Below, piece after piece: positions 1-7,398 of a stretch of DNA of 37,848 nt (position 1 is its first letter; every line of letters starts with the position of its first letter). The notes under the pieces were generated by a model. That model worked only from the letters and a program-made list of their open reading frames with translations. It had not been told where the DNA came from and made no database searches. Origin of the DNA: Arthrobacter sp. (lineage in GTDB: Bacteria; Actinomycetota; Actinomycetes; Actinomycetales; Micrococcaceae); contig JAPLAM010000076.1 of the NCBI GenBank assembly GCA_026393275.1, positions 1 through 37,848 on the forward strand, in the 5' to 3' direction. Position numbers and translations under genes: made by a program.

Positions 1-1
1 A

Positions 2-1129
2 TCCACCGCTTTGCAAGGCATCGAGGGTGTCCTGCAGGAACCCGGCGACAATGGCATCTCCACCTCCCTTCAGGAGTTCTGGTCCGCCTGGCAGGGCGCC
101 GCCAGGCAGCCGGGCGAGGACGGTCCTAAAGGGCTGCTGCTGAACGCGGCCAACTCTGTCACGGACAAGATCTCCTCCGCTTACACGTCCCTGCAGGGTC
201 AGTGGAGCAGCGTCCGCGCCCAGGCTTCCGACGCCGTCGACGCCGTCAACGCGGCAGCCACGCAGGTGGCGGCCTACAACGCCACCATCCGCTCCACCCT
301 GGCCGCCGGCGGCTCCGCGAACGAACTGATCGACGCCCGCGCCAAACTCACCGAGACCATTTCTCGTCTGGCCGGCGGCACCGTCCGTGAACAGGCCGAC
401 GGCACCGTGGACGTCCACATCGGCGGCAACGCCCTCGTGATGGGCACCTCGGTCCGGGCGCTTGAGCTCTCCGGCAGCCAGACCGGGGATGCCCTCGGCT
501 CCACCGTGCAGCTGCTCTGGAAGAACCCTGCCGGCGTGGCCGCGCCCGACGGCGGCGAAATCGCCGGCGCCCTCTCCGTGTTGGCTCCGGCTGCCGGCGG
601 CTCCGGTGGTGCAATCGCCGAGGCAGCCGAGTCGTTCAACAAATTCGCGACCGCCCTCGCTACTGCGGTCAATACAGTTCACCAGTCTGGCGTCACCGGT
701 ACCGGGGCCACGAAACGGGACTTCTTCACCGTCAGCGGCACCGGCCCCGCCGCCCTTGGCATCAAGGGTCCTGCCGACACCAGCGGCATCGCGCTCAAGG
801 CGTCGAACCAGGGCGCCCTCGATACCACCATCGCGGACCAGATCTCCCAACTTGGCACCGGCGCAGCTTCACCGGACAAGGTCTGGTCCGGCATTGTCAC
901 TGGCATTGGTGTGCAGTCGCGCGGAGCCCAGCAGCACGCGTCGCTCACCACGGCTGCCCAGGCTTCGGCGATGACCAGCCGCGCCTCGCAAGCTTCGGTG
1001 AGCCTGGACGAAGAAAACGTCAACCTGCTCACCAACCAGCACGCCTACCAGGCGGCGGCCCGCGTGATGACCGCCGTCGACGAGGCCCTTGATGTCCTGA
1101 TCAACCGCACCGGACTGGTGGGAAGGTAG
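2..1129 (+). CDS. flgK: Flagellar hook-associated protein 1 (FlgK), 3' part
   Basis: The open frame enters from before the window, so the N-terminus is missing and about 375 residues are visible. FlgK forms the first hook-filament junction layer outside the cell. Near the start of the visible part, the residues around GISTSLQEFWSAWQ match the FlgK segment that precedes the long D1 helices. The C-terminal 60 residues (SLDEENVNLLTNQHAYQAAA, then a VDEALDVLINRTG ending) are the conserved coiled-coil-forming tail shared by FlgK and the hook/rod proteins. The stop lies 4 bp before flgL, so the two are co-transcribed. The low-similarity middle part is the variable surface domain. Family assignment is firm. 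Confidence 0.95.
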   Translation, partial: STALQGIEGVLQEPGDNGISTSLQEFWSAWQGAARQPGEDGPKGLLLNAANSVTDKISSAYTSLQGQWSSVRAQASDAVDAVNAAATQVAAYNATIRSTLAAGGSANELIDARAKLTETISRLAGGTVREQADGTVDVHIGGNALVMGTSVRALELSGSQTGDALGSTVQLLWKNPAGVAAPDGGEIAGALSVLAPAAGGSGGAIAEAAESFNKFATALATAVNTVHQSGVTGTGATKRDFFTVSGTGPAALGIKGPADTSGIALKASNQGALDTTIADQISQLGTGAASPDKVWSGIVTGIGVQSRGAQQHASLTTAAQASAMTSRASQASVSLDEENVNLLTNQHAYQAAARVMTAVDEALDVLINRTGLVGR

Positions 1130-1133
1130 AACC

Positions 1134-2018
1134 ATGCTGAACCGGGTAACCAACCTGACCATGAGCGCGAACGCCCAGCGGACGCTGCAGTTCCAGCAAG
1201 CCAAGCTGGCCGATTTGCAAGACAAGGCGTCCTCGCTCAACAAGATCTCCCGCCCCTCGGACGATCCCGCTGCCACGGCTCAGTCCCTCGCCACGCGGTC
1301 CCTCCAGGCCGCCAACGCCCAGTACGGCCGGAACATCGACGATGGCAACACCTGGCTCACTGCCGCGGATTCCGCCTTGGCGCAGGCCACCAACGTGATG
1401 CAGCGAGTCAAGGACCTCACCGTGCAGGCCGGAAACGGATCACTGAACCAGTCCGGCAAGGACGCCATCGCTAACGAGCTCGACGCGCTCAACACGGACC
1501 TCCTCTCGATCGCCAACTCGAAGCATCTGGGCCGGAATATCTTCGCCGGGAATTCTGACGCCGACCCGATCTACACCGGCACCCCTCCCGCGCTCGACGG
1601 CCTGCCCATCAGCCAGGTTGATCGACGCATCAGCGCCACCCAGACCGTCCGGGTCGACGCCGACGGCAAGACAATCTTTGGCAGCGGTTCAGGCTCGGTC
1701 TTCGACGCCATCAGCAAGCTGGCGGCTGACCTCCGCACTGGCGCGGACACCACGCCCCGGGGCGCCCAGATCGACACCGCCTTTAAGAACATCGTCAACG
1801 GACGTGCTGAAATTGGAACACGGCAGGCACAGCTGGAACGTGCCGGCAACGTCAACACCGAATTGGAGGCTTCCTTGGACGCCCAGCGGACCGGCATTGA
1901 AAAGGCAGACCTTGGCAGCGTGATCATGGATCTCAAGGTCCAGGAAACCAACTACCAGGTGGCTCTGGCCGCCACGGCTAAGGTCCTGCAGCCCACCCTG
2001 ATGGACTTCCTGCGATGA
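1134..2018 (+). CDS. flgL: Flagellar hook-associated protein 3 (FlgL)
   Basis: A 294-residue FlgL, the second junction protein between hook and filament. The N-terminus (MLNRVTNLTMSANAQRTLQ) and the stretch ending KISRPSDDPAATAQSLATRS are the classic flagellin-like N-terminal helix with the SxPSDDPAxA motif. The C-terminus (LGSVIMDLKVQETNYQVALA, then KVLQPTLMDFL) is the matching C-terminal helix. The length is typical. It starts at ATG 4 bp after flgK and its stop overlaps the fliW start codon (ATGA, 2015-2018), indicating translational coupling. Confidence 0.95.
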   Translation: MLNRVTNLTMSANAQRTLQFQQAKLADLQDKASSLNKISRPSDDPAATAQSLATRSLQAANAQYGRNIDDGNTWLTAADSALAQATNVMQRVKDLTVQAGNGSLNQSGKDAIANELDALNTDLLSIANSKHLGRNIFAGNSDADPIYTGTPPALDGLPISQVDRRISATQTVRVDADGKTIFGSGSGSVFDAISKLAADLRTGADTTPRGAQIDTAFKNIVNGRAEIGTRQAQLERAGNVNTELEASLDAQRTGIEKADLGSVIMDLKVQETNYQVALAATAKVLQPTLMDFLR

Positions 2019-2407
2019 ACTCCGTACTTAGCAGCACTCCGGTGACGTTCACTGCCCCCATGCCGGGGCTCGAAGACGTTCACGACTTTGCCCTGCGGAA
2101 CATCGACAGCGCCCCGGGCCTCTTCGCCCTCGAGGCTGAACAGCCCGTAGCAGTACGTCTCTTCCTCGCGGACGCATCGGTATTCGTTCCGGGCTACACT
2201 CCCCGGCTTCCGGCAGCCGCGTTGGAAGGCCTGGAACTTGCCAAGGACGAAACGGCACAGGTGCTGGTGGTGGTCAACCACTCCCCCACCTCCACAACGG
2301 TGAACCTGATGGCGCCGATCGTGTTCAACCCGGCCAACCGGCGCTGCACCCAACTCGTGCTCGACGGCAAGGAATACCCGCTGCGGGCGGAGCTCGGCGC
2401 GCTCTAG
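2015..2407 (+). CDS. fliW: Flagellar assembly factor FliW
   Basis: A 130-residue protein with FliW signatures: MPGLEDVHDFALRNIDSAPGLFALEA near the N-terminus (F-P-G-L-type motif), then LVVVNHSPTSTTVNLMAPIVFNPANRRCTQLVLD, the conserved N-L-x-AP-x-V-x-N core. FliW binds flagellin and, in bacteria with CsrA, antagonises CsrA to tie flagellin translation to export. Its start overlaps the flgL stop. A csrA gene, often the next gene, is not present downstream: the following gene is convergent after 24 bp. Either FliW acts here only as a flagellin chaperone or csrA lies elsewhere. Confidence 0.92.
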   Translation: MNSVLSSTPVTFTAPMPGLEDVHDFALRNIDSAPGLFALEAEQPVAVRLFLADASVFVPGYTPRLPAAALEGLELAKDETAQVLVVVNHSPTSTTVNLMAPIVFNPANRRCTQLVLDGKEYPLRAELGAL

Positions 2408-2431
2408 CCGAACCCGCCGTCACCGTCACCG

Positions 2432-2992
2432 TCACCAATAGTGCGCGACGTCGATCACGAGCCGGGATCCGGCGTCGGGCCCGGCAAGGGTGAAGACCCG
2501 GAACGGCAGGCGCGCCCGGACGCCGACTCCCATGCTGCTGTAGCCCTCGAAGCTGCCAGCCCACGCCACCTGACGGAAAGTCTGGTACCCGCCGACGTTA
2601 CTTACTTCGTCCTTGTTGCCCGGCGTGTAGGTGGGATGGCCGGCGTCGTCGTAGGCGGGCGCGTTGACGGTGACTTGCAGGAAGGCCTGGCCACGCAGCG
2701 GGATGGGCAAACCGGAACCGTCCTGCACCACCTGGGGCACGTAGCGCACCGTGTAGCCGGCGGTAGGTCCGTTGAGGTCGATGACGAGGCGGTCAAAACA
2801 ATAGTGCTGGCCGGTCCGGACGTTGACCACCTTCGCCTGGCTCATGGCTGCGTCGGCCTTGGCCAGCGACCCCCATACGAGCCCGCAGTACGGCGCGGCA
2901 ACGGCAGGCCCGGGCGCCAGAAGCCCCAGCCCCGCGGCCGTCAGCACGGCCACCATCCAGACGGTTAGCCTCTTACCAGGAATTCGCCTCAC
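2432..2992 (-). CDS. Secreted AMIN-like domain protein
   Basis: 186 residues with a clear Sec signal peptide: KR-rich start, hydrophobic core at about 11-26, cleavage probably after AVA (30-32). The mature part starts APYCGLVWGS and continues with a beta-rich region (YCFDRLVIDL, YTVRYVPQV, LQVTVNAPAY, SRLVIDVAHYW) in the style of the actinobacterial AMIN-like domain, thought to localise proteins to the cell envelope. Two cysteines (C36, C65) may form a disulphide. It is convergent with fliW and has no obvious partner. The family call rests on the FDRLVIDL...RLVIDVAHYW pattern. Function unknown. Confidence 0.7.
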   Translation of the reverse strand: MRRIPGKRLTVWMVAVLTAAGLGLLAPGPAVAAPYCGLVWGSLAKADAAMSQAKVVNVRTGQHYCFDRLVIDLNGPTAGYTVRYVPQVVQDGSGLPIPLRGQAFLQVTVNAPAYDDAGHPTYTPGNKDEVSNVGGYQTFRQVAWAGSFEGYSSMGVGVRARLPFRVFTLAGPDAGSRLVIDVAHYW

Positions 2993-3169
2993 GCGGGCCG
3001 CCCCCTCAAGTCATCCAGACACGTCAAGCGTAGGAGCGCGCGCCCCCGTTGACGAGGGCCAGTCGCGCATTGGCGTCCAACCGTTAGCCGGACTCCGTCC
3101 AGATCACGAAATCGGCACCGGATTCCGGCACTGGATTTTCGGTACTGTGGTCGGCAGTGCCGGGGTACG

Positions 3170-3206
3170 GCAAAGCGCCGGGCCCCGTTGGGACCCGACG
3201 CTTTGC
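3170..3206 (-). terminator. Hairpin terminator downstream of the DUF4193 gene
   Basis: Arms GCAAAGCGCCGGG (3170-3182) and CCCGACGCTTTGC (3194-3206) pair over 13 bp with one mismatch and an 11-nt loop. It lies 66 bp beyond the stop of the minus-strand DUF4193 gene and before the next minus-strand gene. There is no U-tract, as is common in high-GC actinobacteria. Confidence 0.6.
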
Positions 3207-3271
3207 TTGGGGTAAATCGAAATTCTCGAAACGAGCCCAGTGATGCGGGCTGGCACGCGGTGGAAGGCGGT

Positions 3272-3574
3272 TTAGCCTTCGCAGTCGCGGCAGTACTTCA
3301 TGCCGTTCTTTTCCTTGGCGACTTGGGACCGGTGACGGACCAGGAAGCAGGAGGAGCAGGTGAATTCATCGGACTGCTCGGGAACAACAATGACAGTCAG
3401 TTCTTCGCCGGAGAGATCGGCGCCCGGAAGGTCGATGCCCTCGGCGGTGTCGTTCTCATCGACGTCGATAACAGCGGTCTGGGCGCCGCCGCCACGGGAC
3501 GCCTGAAGGGCCTCCAAAGATTCAGCGGGAGACTCTTCTTCTGTCTTGCGTGGGGCGTCGTAATCGGTAGCCAT
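3272..3574 (-). CDS. DUF4193 family protein
   Basis: A 100-residue acidic protein starting MATDYDAPRK, the usual start of this actinobacterial family. A GTG four codons upstream (3586) is in frame, but the ATG is favoured because the family begins MATDYDxPR. The C-terminal part carries CSSC and CRDC at the end, two CxxC pairs that form a probable zinc-ribbon knuckle, after a FxCSSCFLVRHRSQ motif. The family is conserved in actinobacteria and its role is unknown. It appears monocistronic, with its own promoter (3629-3656) and terminator (3170-3206). Confidence 0.85.
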   Translation of the reverse strand: MATDYDAPRKTEEESPAESLEALQASRGGGAQTAVIDVDENDTAEGIDLPGADLSGEELTVIVVPEQSDEFTCSSCFLVRHRSQVAKEKNGMKYCRDCEG

Positions 3575-3628
3575 AGCGGGGTTCACTTTCGTTGCTGCGC
3601 TGCGCCATTTCAGGCACCTCAGTGAAGC

Positions 3629-3656
3629 AGTTTAGGGCATCAAGCTAGGAGTTGAA
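3629..3656 (-). promoter_or_regulatory. Putative promoter of the DUF4193 gene
   Basis: Read on the minus strand: -35 TTCAAC (3656-3651), a 16-bp spacer, -10 TAAACT (3634-3629). The expected start of transcription is near 3622, about 48 nt upstream of the ATG. Judged by consensus fit only. Confidence 0.4.
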
Positions 3657-3724
3657 GAATACTGTGTTTAAAGCGACATTACGGGCCGCCTCGCTCGGCA
3701 AAACTCGAGGCAACCATGGCGACC

Positions 3725-4348
3725 CTAGCCCTGCTGGTCGCCGGCGGACATATCGCCCACGCCGGGCGTTCCGTCGGCGAGCGCGTAGCGCTGCAGCACC
3801 GCACCCTTCGGTGAGGCGACGACCGGCTCGATCAGTTTGAGGTTGGTCGGAACCACCCCATTGGCAAAGACCTTTTTTCCACCTCCCAGGAGGATCGGAT
3901 ACACCCAGAGCGTGAGCCGATCGAAAAGCCGCTCAGCGAACAGGGTCTGCACGAAATCCAGACTACCGATGACATGGATGTTCTCGTGCCGGCCGCGTAG
4001 TTCGCGCACGGCGGCGGCGACATCACGGCCGAGCAATGTGGAGCCGGCCCACCCAAGAGCCGGGGTCTGGCGCGAGGCCACGTATTTTGGGAGGCCGTTG
4101 AACAGCCGCGCGATGGGCCCGTCCGCGTGCGGCCAGTATGAGGCGAAAATATCGTAAGTCCGGCGCCCAAGCAGCAGTGCATCCATCCCTTCCATCCCGG
4201 AATCGATTTGCCTGCCGACAACCTCGTCTATCAGCGGCGCCTGCCACCCGCCAAACGCGAAACCGTTGTCAGCGTCCTCGTCCGGGCCGCCAGGGGCCTG
4301 CGCGACGCCGTCGAGCGTCGTAAACAGGTCTATGTGGATGAGTCCCAT
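3725..4348 (-). CDS. RibD C-terminal/DHFR-like reductase family protein
   Basis: 207 residues of the dihydrofolate-reductase-like fold seen in the RibD C-terminal domain. It begins MGLIHIDLFTTLDGVAQAPG and contains LLLGRRTYDIFASYWP (the G-R-x-T-Y nucleotide-binding loop), VIGSLDFVQTLF and LTLWVYPILLGGGKKVF, all typical of the stand-alone family. Such proteins are putative NADPH-dependent reductases with unknown substrates. It lies 36 bp downstream of a GyrI-like gene on the same strand, so both are probably one operon divergent from the TetR gene at 5003. Annotation as a true DHFR would be wrong, since folate-site residues are not evident. Confidence 0.85.
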   Translation of the reverse strand: MGLIHIDLFTTLDGVAQAPGGPDEDADNGFAFGGWQAPLIDEVVGRQIDSGMEGMDALLLGRRTYDIFASYWPHADGPIARLFNGLPKYVASRQTPALGWAGSTLLGRDVAAAVRELRGRHENIHVIGSLDFVQTLFAERLFDRLTLWVYPILLGGGKKVFANGVVPTNLKLIEPVVASPKGAVLQRYALADGTPGVGDMSAGDQQG

Positions 4349-4384
4349 GCCAAGCTCTTTCCCTAACGCCGTCCTCGGACGTGG

Positions 4385-4903
4385 TCAGGCCACCGGCCAG
4401 ACGATCAGGGTCTTCCAGGCTGCCGGATCCGGCTCGGCGGCGGGATCGCTGAGGTAGTACTCCCACATGGCGTTGCCCGGTGTCAGGCCCTCCGCCTGCA
4501 TCCGGGCCATCACCGCGCCGTAGGTCTCCGGCAAGGTCTCGTAGGGACCCACATGCATCGCTTCGAGGGCACGGCCGCCCGGCAGCATGCCGGCCGTCAC
4601 GCCGCCGTCGCCCCCGCCCGGATAGGGCGCGGCGAGCGGGAAGCCGGCCTCCACGTCGACGATGTCGGTGGGCATCCCCCGGTACAGCGCGAACGGCGGC
4701 CCGGCCAGCTGGACGTTTTGCTGCTGCACGGCCGCCATCACCGTCGGGTAGGCACGGTCAAAGAATTCGCGCAGGGCAGCCATGGGCACGGTCTCGCGCA
4801 ACACCGCCGTCGGCGTTTCGTGAAGATCGTTGGATTTGATCTCCGGCGCCGTTTCCGGATTCCGGTCAGCCATATTCTTGTCGCTCGGATTCGTCTCATT
4901 CAT
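4385..4903 (-). CDS. GyrI-like small-molecule-binding protein
   Basis: 172 residues with a hydrophilic N-terminal 25, then a GyrI-like/effector-binding (SRPBCC-like two-layer) domain. It shows the early TVAVLRETVPMAALREFFDRAYPTV region, FALYRGMPTDIVDVEAGFP in the middle, and LEAMHVGPYETLPETYGAVM followed by AMWEYYLSDP and WKTLIVWPV at the end. The H-x-G-P-Y and Y-L-[ST]-DP motifs are diagnostic. Proteins of this group bind hydrophobic cations or small molecules, and some sequester drugs. The start is uncertain: ATG 4903 is used, but an ATG ten codons in (4873) is possible. It is the first gene of the probable two-gene minus-strand operon opposite tetR. Confidence 0.82.
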   Translation of the reverse strand: MNETNPSDKNMADRNPETAPEIKSNDLHETPTAVLRETVPMAALREFFDRAYPTVMAAVQQQNVQLAGPPFALYRGMPTDIVDVEAGFPLAAPYPGGGDGGVTAGMLPGGRALEAMHVGPYETLPETYGAVMARMQAEGLTPGNAMWEYYLSDPAAEPDPAAWKTLIVWPVA

Positions 4904-4966
4904 AGGGACAGACTCCGCCGTCGGTTCGGGCCGGTCAAGGGCCTAATGCCCCGGCGTCACTTGCGT

Positions 4967-4996
4967 TTGTGCAAAATATGCACTGGTGCATAAAAT
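4967..4996 (+). promoter_or_regulatory. Leaderless tetR promoter with embedded operator
   Basis: -35 TTGTGC (4967-4972), 18-bp spacer, -10 TAAAAT (4991-4996), then exactly 6 nt to the ATG at 5003. That spacing is the hallmark of leaderless actinobacterial transcripts, and no Shine-Dalgarno sequence is present. Inside the spacer and touching the -10 is a perfect dyad: TATGCAC (4977-4983), TG, GTGCATA (4986-4992). This is a good candidate operator for the TetR protein encoded next to it. The divergent GyrI-like gene starts only 63 bp away and could be controlled by the same site. Confidence 0.6.
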
Positions 4997-5002
4997 TGCT
5001 GC

Positions 5003-5641
5003 ATGACTGGACGCGGTACGGCAGCTCAGGGACCCTCGCTTCGGGAGCGACAGAAGGACGAGACGTGGACGGCTATCCACGAGGCGGCTGCGGCTGCGGC
5101 ACTGGAGGGCGGCCTAAACTCCGCCACTGTGGAGGCAATTGCCGAGCGCGCCGGCATTTCTCGCCGGACCTTTTTTAATTACTTTCCCACCAAGGAGGAC
5201 GCCATCCTTGGGCTCCGGGAACCCACCTTGGCCGACGACGCCGTCGCCGCCTACCGCGCCGGGGGCCGGTCACCAGTCGGTGACGCCGCCCACCTGATGG
5301 CCGCCGCCATGCGCGCCGCCGGCCTTGGCAGCATGACCGGCTCGCGCATGCGCAGCGTCCTCCTGGCCGTGCCGGAACTGACCACCCGCCTCAAGCAGCA
5401 CGTCACGGAGGTGCAGCAGCTGGTCGAACCCCTGATTTCCGAACGGCTGGCCGGTGACGCAGCGGACCCTACGGACTTGCCGGCGGACCATCAGGAGCAT
5501 GTGGAGGTAGTGAAACTGCTCGCGGGCACCATCCTGAAGCACGCCTACGCCACCGAGCTGGCCGCCGTCGTGGCCGGCGATCCGGCCGCCCTGGACCGGG
5601 CGGTTGACGCCTTCCGGACGGTCTGCCGCACGGAACTCTGA
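5003..5641 (+). CDS. TetR/AcrR family transcriptional regulator
   Basis: 212 residues. The N-terminal TetR DNA-binding domain spans about 17-66 (helix-turn-helix around ATVEAIAERAGISRRTFFNYFPTKEDAI). The C-terminal ligand domain is all-helical and of the MftR-like C-terminal type by general appearance. The start at ATG 5003 is chosen because a good -10 lies 6 nt upstream. It probably represses itself and the divergent GyrI-like/reductase operon in response to an unknown small molecule. Confidence 0.9.
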   Translation: MTGRGTAAQGPSLRERQKDETWTAIHEAAAAAALEGGLNSATVEAIAERAGISRRTFFNYFPTKEDAILGLREPTLADDAVAAYRAGGRSPVGDAAHLMAAAMRAAGLGSMTGSRMRSVLLAVPELTTRLKQHVTEVQQLVEPLISERLAGDAADPTDLPADHQEHVEVVKLLAGTILKHAYATELAAVVAGDPAALDRAVDAFRTVCRTEL

Positions 5642-5789
5642 GGGGGCGTCCGCCTAAGACTCAGACGAAGGCTCGAGTGCGGCCCGGCCCGGTTGGCTGT
5701 TGCAGTCCCCCATGCGGACCTAAGCTGATGGCATAAGGACCAGGTTGCCGATGCCGGCAACAGGTTCCCCGGAGCGGAGAGGCGAGCTA

Positions 5790-5993
5790 ATGAGCGAAAA
5801 GTCCGAGCAGGAGAAGTTCGAGAAAGAAGTCGACGCCCTCGAGGATGCGCAGCCGACCCAGGAGTTTGAGCGTCAGGTCAGCGGCGAAGAGTGGCACGGA
5901 GATGCCGGCGACCAGGCCAACGACCTCCGCGAATACGAAGAGGAACTGCAGATCCGCGAGCAGTCTCGCCATCCGGAGGACCCCAAGAAGTAG
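5790..5993 (+). CDS. Small acidic protein of unknown function
   Basis: 67 residues, MSEKSEQEKFEKEV to the end HPEDPKK, with a very high share of E, D, Q and K and no hydrophobic core. It is probably disordered or a single amphipathic helix. The start at ATG 5790 is supported by a purine-rich GGAGCGGAGAGGCGAG stretch just upstream. An in-frame earlier ATG (5745) would add 15 residues without a ribosome site. A small dyad (GTTGCC 5744-5749, GGCAAC 5756-5761) lies in its leader. I recognise no family. Confidence 0.6.
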   Translation: MSEKSEQEKFEKEVDALEDAQPTQEFERQVSGEEWHGDAGDQANDLREYEEELQIREQSRHPEDPKK

Positions 5994-6082
5994 CCCGCCG
6001 GACTAGGCCGGATTGAAAGGCCGGGCCGCCCGGAGCCGGTCGGCCGTCGGCCGCCTACAGCCTCGTCAGGCCGTCCGGCCTA

Positions 6083-7324
6083 TCAATCCGGCCGGCCGAC
6101 GACGACCTGCGCCGGGCTGTGCGTGATGTAGCCGTTGAGCCAGGAAAACAGCGCGCGGACCTTCTGCTGGAAGCCGGACAACAGGGCCAGGTGCACCAGA
6201 AGCCAGGACACAAAGGCCAGCGGCCCCTGGAGCGGGATGCGCTTGCGTCCGATCTCGGCCACCGCGGCGCCCCGGCCGATCATCGCCATATAGCCCTTGT
6301 CGAAGTATTCGAAGGGCCGCCGTTCTCCGCCGTTGAGGTCGGCGTAGATATTGCGGGCCGCCCATTTCCCGGCCTGTTGTGCGACGGAGCCCAGCTGCGG
6401 CAGTTTGGTCCCGGTCGAATCGGTAATGTTGGCCGCGTCCCCGAGGACGTACACACCTTCGACGTCGGGCGCGGTCAGGTCCGGACGGACGTCGATGCGC
6501 CCTCCGCGGCCCTGCGTCAGGCCGGAGCCGGTAAAGATCTCTCCGGCCTTCAGGCCTCCGGCCCACACCACGACCCTGCTGGGGATGACGGTCCCGTCGG
6601 CGAGCGTCACGCCGTCGGTGCGGACCTCCGAGACGCCGACCCCCAGGTGAAGCTGCACCCCGATCTTGGTCAGGCGCTCTTTGGTGTACTCCTGCAAATT
6701 TGTCGAGAACGCAGTGAGCACGGTGGGGATCATGTCCACCAAGTGGACACGGCACCGGGCTGCGAGTTCCGGCGAATAGAACTTCGGCACCACGAACTTG
6801 ATGTTTTCTGCCATGGCGCCGGCGGTCTCCACGCCGGTGGGGCCGCCGCCGATGACGACGACGTCCACGGAGCCCGCTTTCTCCCCGTCGGCCTCGTCCA
6901 GCAGATGGGTCAGCCTGGTGCCCAGCCGGGTCGCGTCCATGACCGAATACAGCGGGTAGGCATTCTCGTCGGCGCCCGGTGTATTGAAGAAGTTCGGCAC
7001 GGCGCCTACGGCGAGGACCAGGATCTGCGCCCGGAACGTGACGCCGTCGGCGGTAGTGACGGAGTGGCCGGCCGGATCGACTGTTGCGACCTCCGCGGTG
7101 AGCACCCGCACGCGGCTCAGCCGGCGGAAAACGGATCGAAGCGGCCGCGCAATGGCCGACACCCCGATCTGTGACGTCGCGACCTGGTAGAGGAGCGGCT
7201 GGAACTGGTGGTAGCTGTTGGAATCGATCAGCAGCACGCTCACGCCCTTGCGGCCAAGTTCCTTGGCCGCTGCCACGCCCGCGAATCCGCCCCCGACCAC
7301 GATGACCTGATAAGAATCGTCCAT
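6083..7324 (-). CDS. ndh: Type II NADH dehydrogenase (NDH-2)
   Basis: 413 residues of the two-dinucleotide-binding oxidoreductase fold. The FAD site is VIVVGGGFAG at 7-16, the NAD(P)H site is VVVIGGGPTG at 155-164, and the FAD-closing motif is GVYVLGDAANI near residue 295. The sequence FQPLLYQVATSQI after the first sheet and LPQLGSVAQQAGKWAARNI near the end are typical of NDH-2. The C-terminal segment with LAFVSWLLVHLALLSGFQQKVRALFSWL is the membrane-attachment region. It oxidises NADH and passes electrons to menaquinone without pumping protons. It is divergent from the sialidase gene. A GGGGGGAG ribosome site precedes the ATG. Confidence 0.9.
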   Translation of the reverse strand: MDDSYQVIVVGGGFAGVAAAKELGRKGVSVLLIDSNSYHQFQPLLYQVATSQIGVSAIARPLRSVFRRLSRVRVLTAEVATVDPAGHSVTTADGVTFRAQILVLAVGAVPNFFNTPGADENAYPLYSVMDATRLGTRLTHLLDEADGEKAGSVDVVVIGGGPTGVETAGAMAENIKFVVPKFYSPELAARCRVHLVDMIPTVLTAFSTNLQEYTKERLTKIGVQLHLGVGVSEVRTDGVTLADGTVIPSRVVVWAGGLKAGEIFTGSGLTQGRGGRIDVRPDLTAPDVEGVYVLGDAANITDSTGTKLPQLGSVAQQAGKWAARNIYADLNGGERRPFEYFDKGYMAMIGRGAAVAEIGRKRIPLQGPLAFVSWLLVHLALLSGFQQKVRALFSWLNGYITHSPAQVVVGRPD

Positions 7325-7386
7325 CCGAGCAACCTACTCCCCCCGCGGTTCCTGCAACAGTGCCGACGGAAACACGGGCCCTGGCC

Positions 7387-7392
7387 TACGCT
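7387..7392 (+). promoter_or_regulatory. -10 element of a probable leaderless sialidase promoter
   Basis: TACGCT at 7387-7392 is followed by 6 nt and the ATG at 7399, the distance expected for a leaderless mRNA. No Shine-Dalgarno sequence is seen, and no convincing -35 is present. Confidence 0.4.
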
Positions 7393-7398
7393 GTACGT

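Noticed and set aside
2419..2436. Three tandem GTCACC units at the fliW end
   Set aside because: Only 18 bp, partly in the stop region of the convergent gene. Too short to mean much.
6006..6093. Inverted 11-bp pair GGCCGGATTGA / TCAATCCGGCC between convergent genes
   Set aside because: The arms are 66 bp apart and one overlaps the NDH-2 stop codon. It is too loose for a terminator call.
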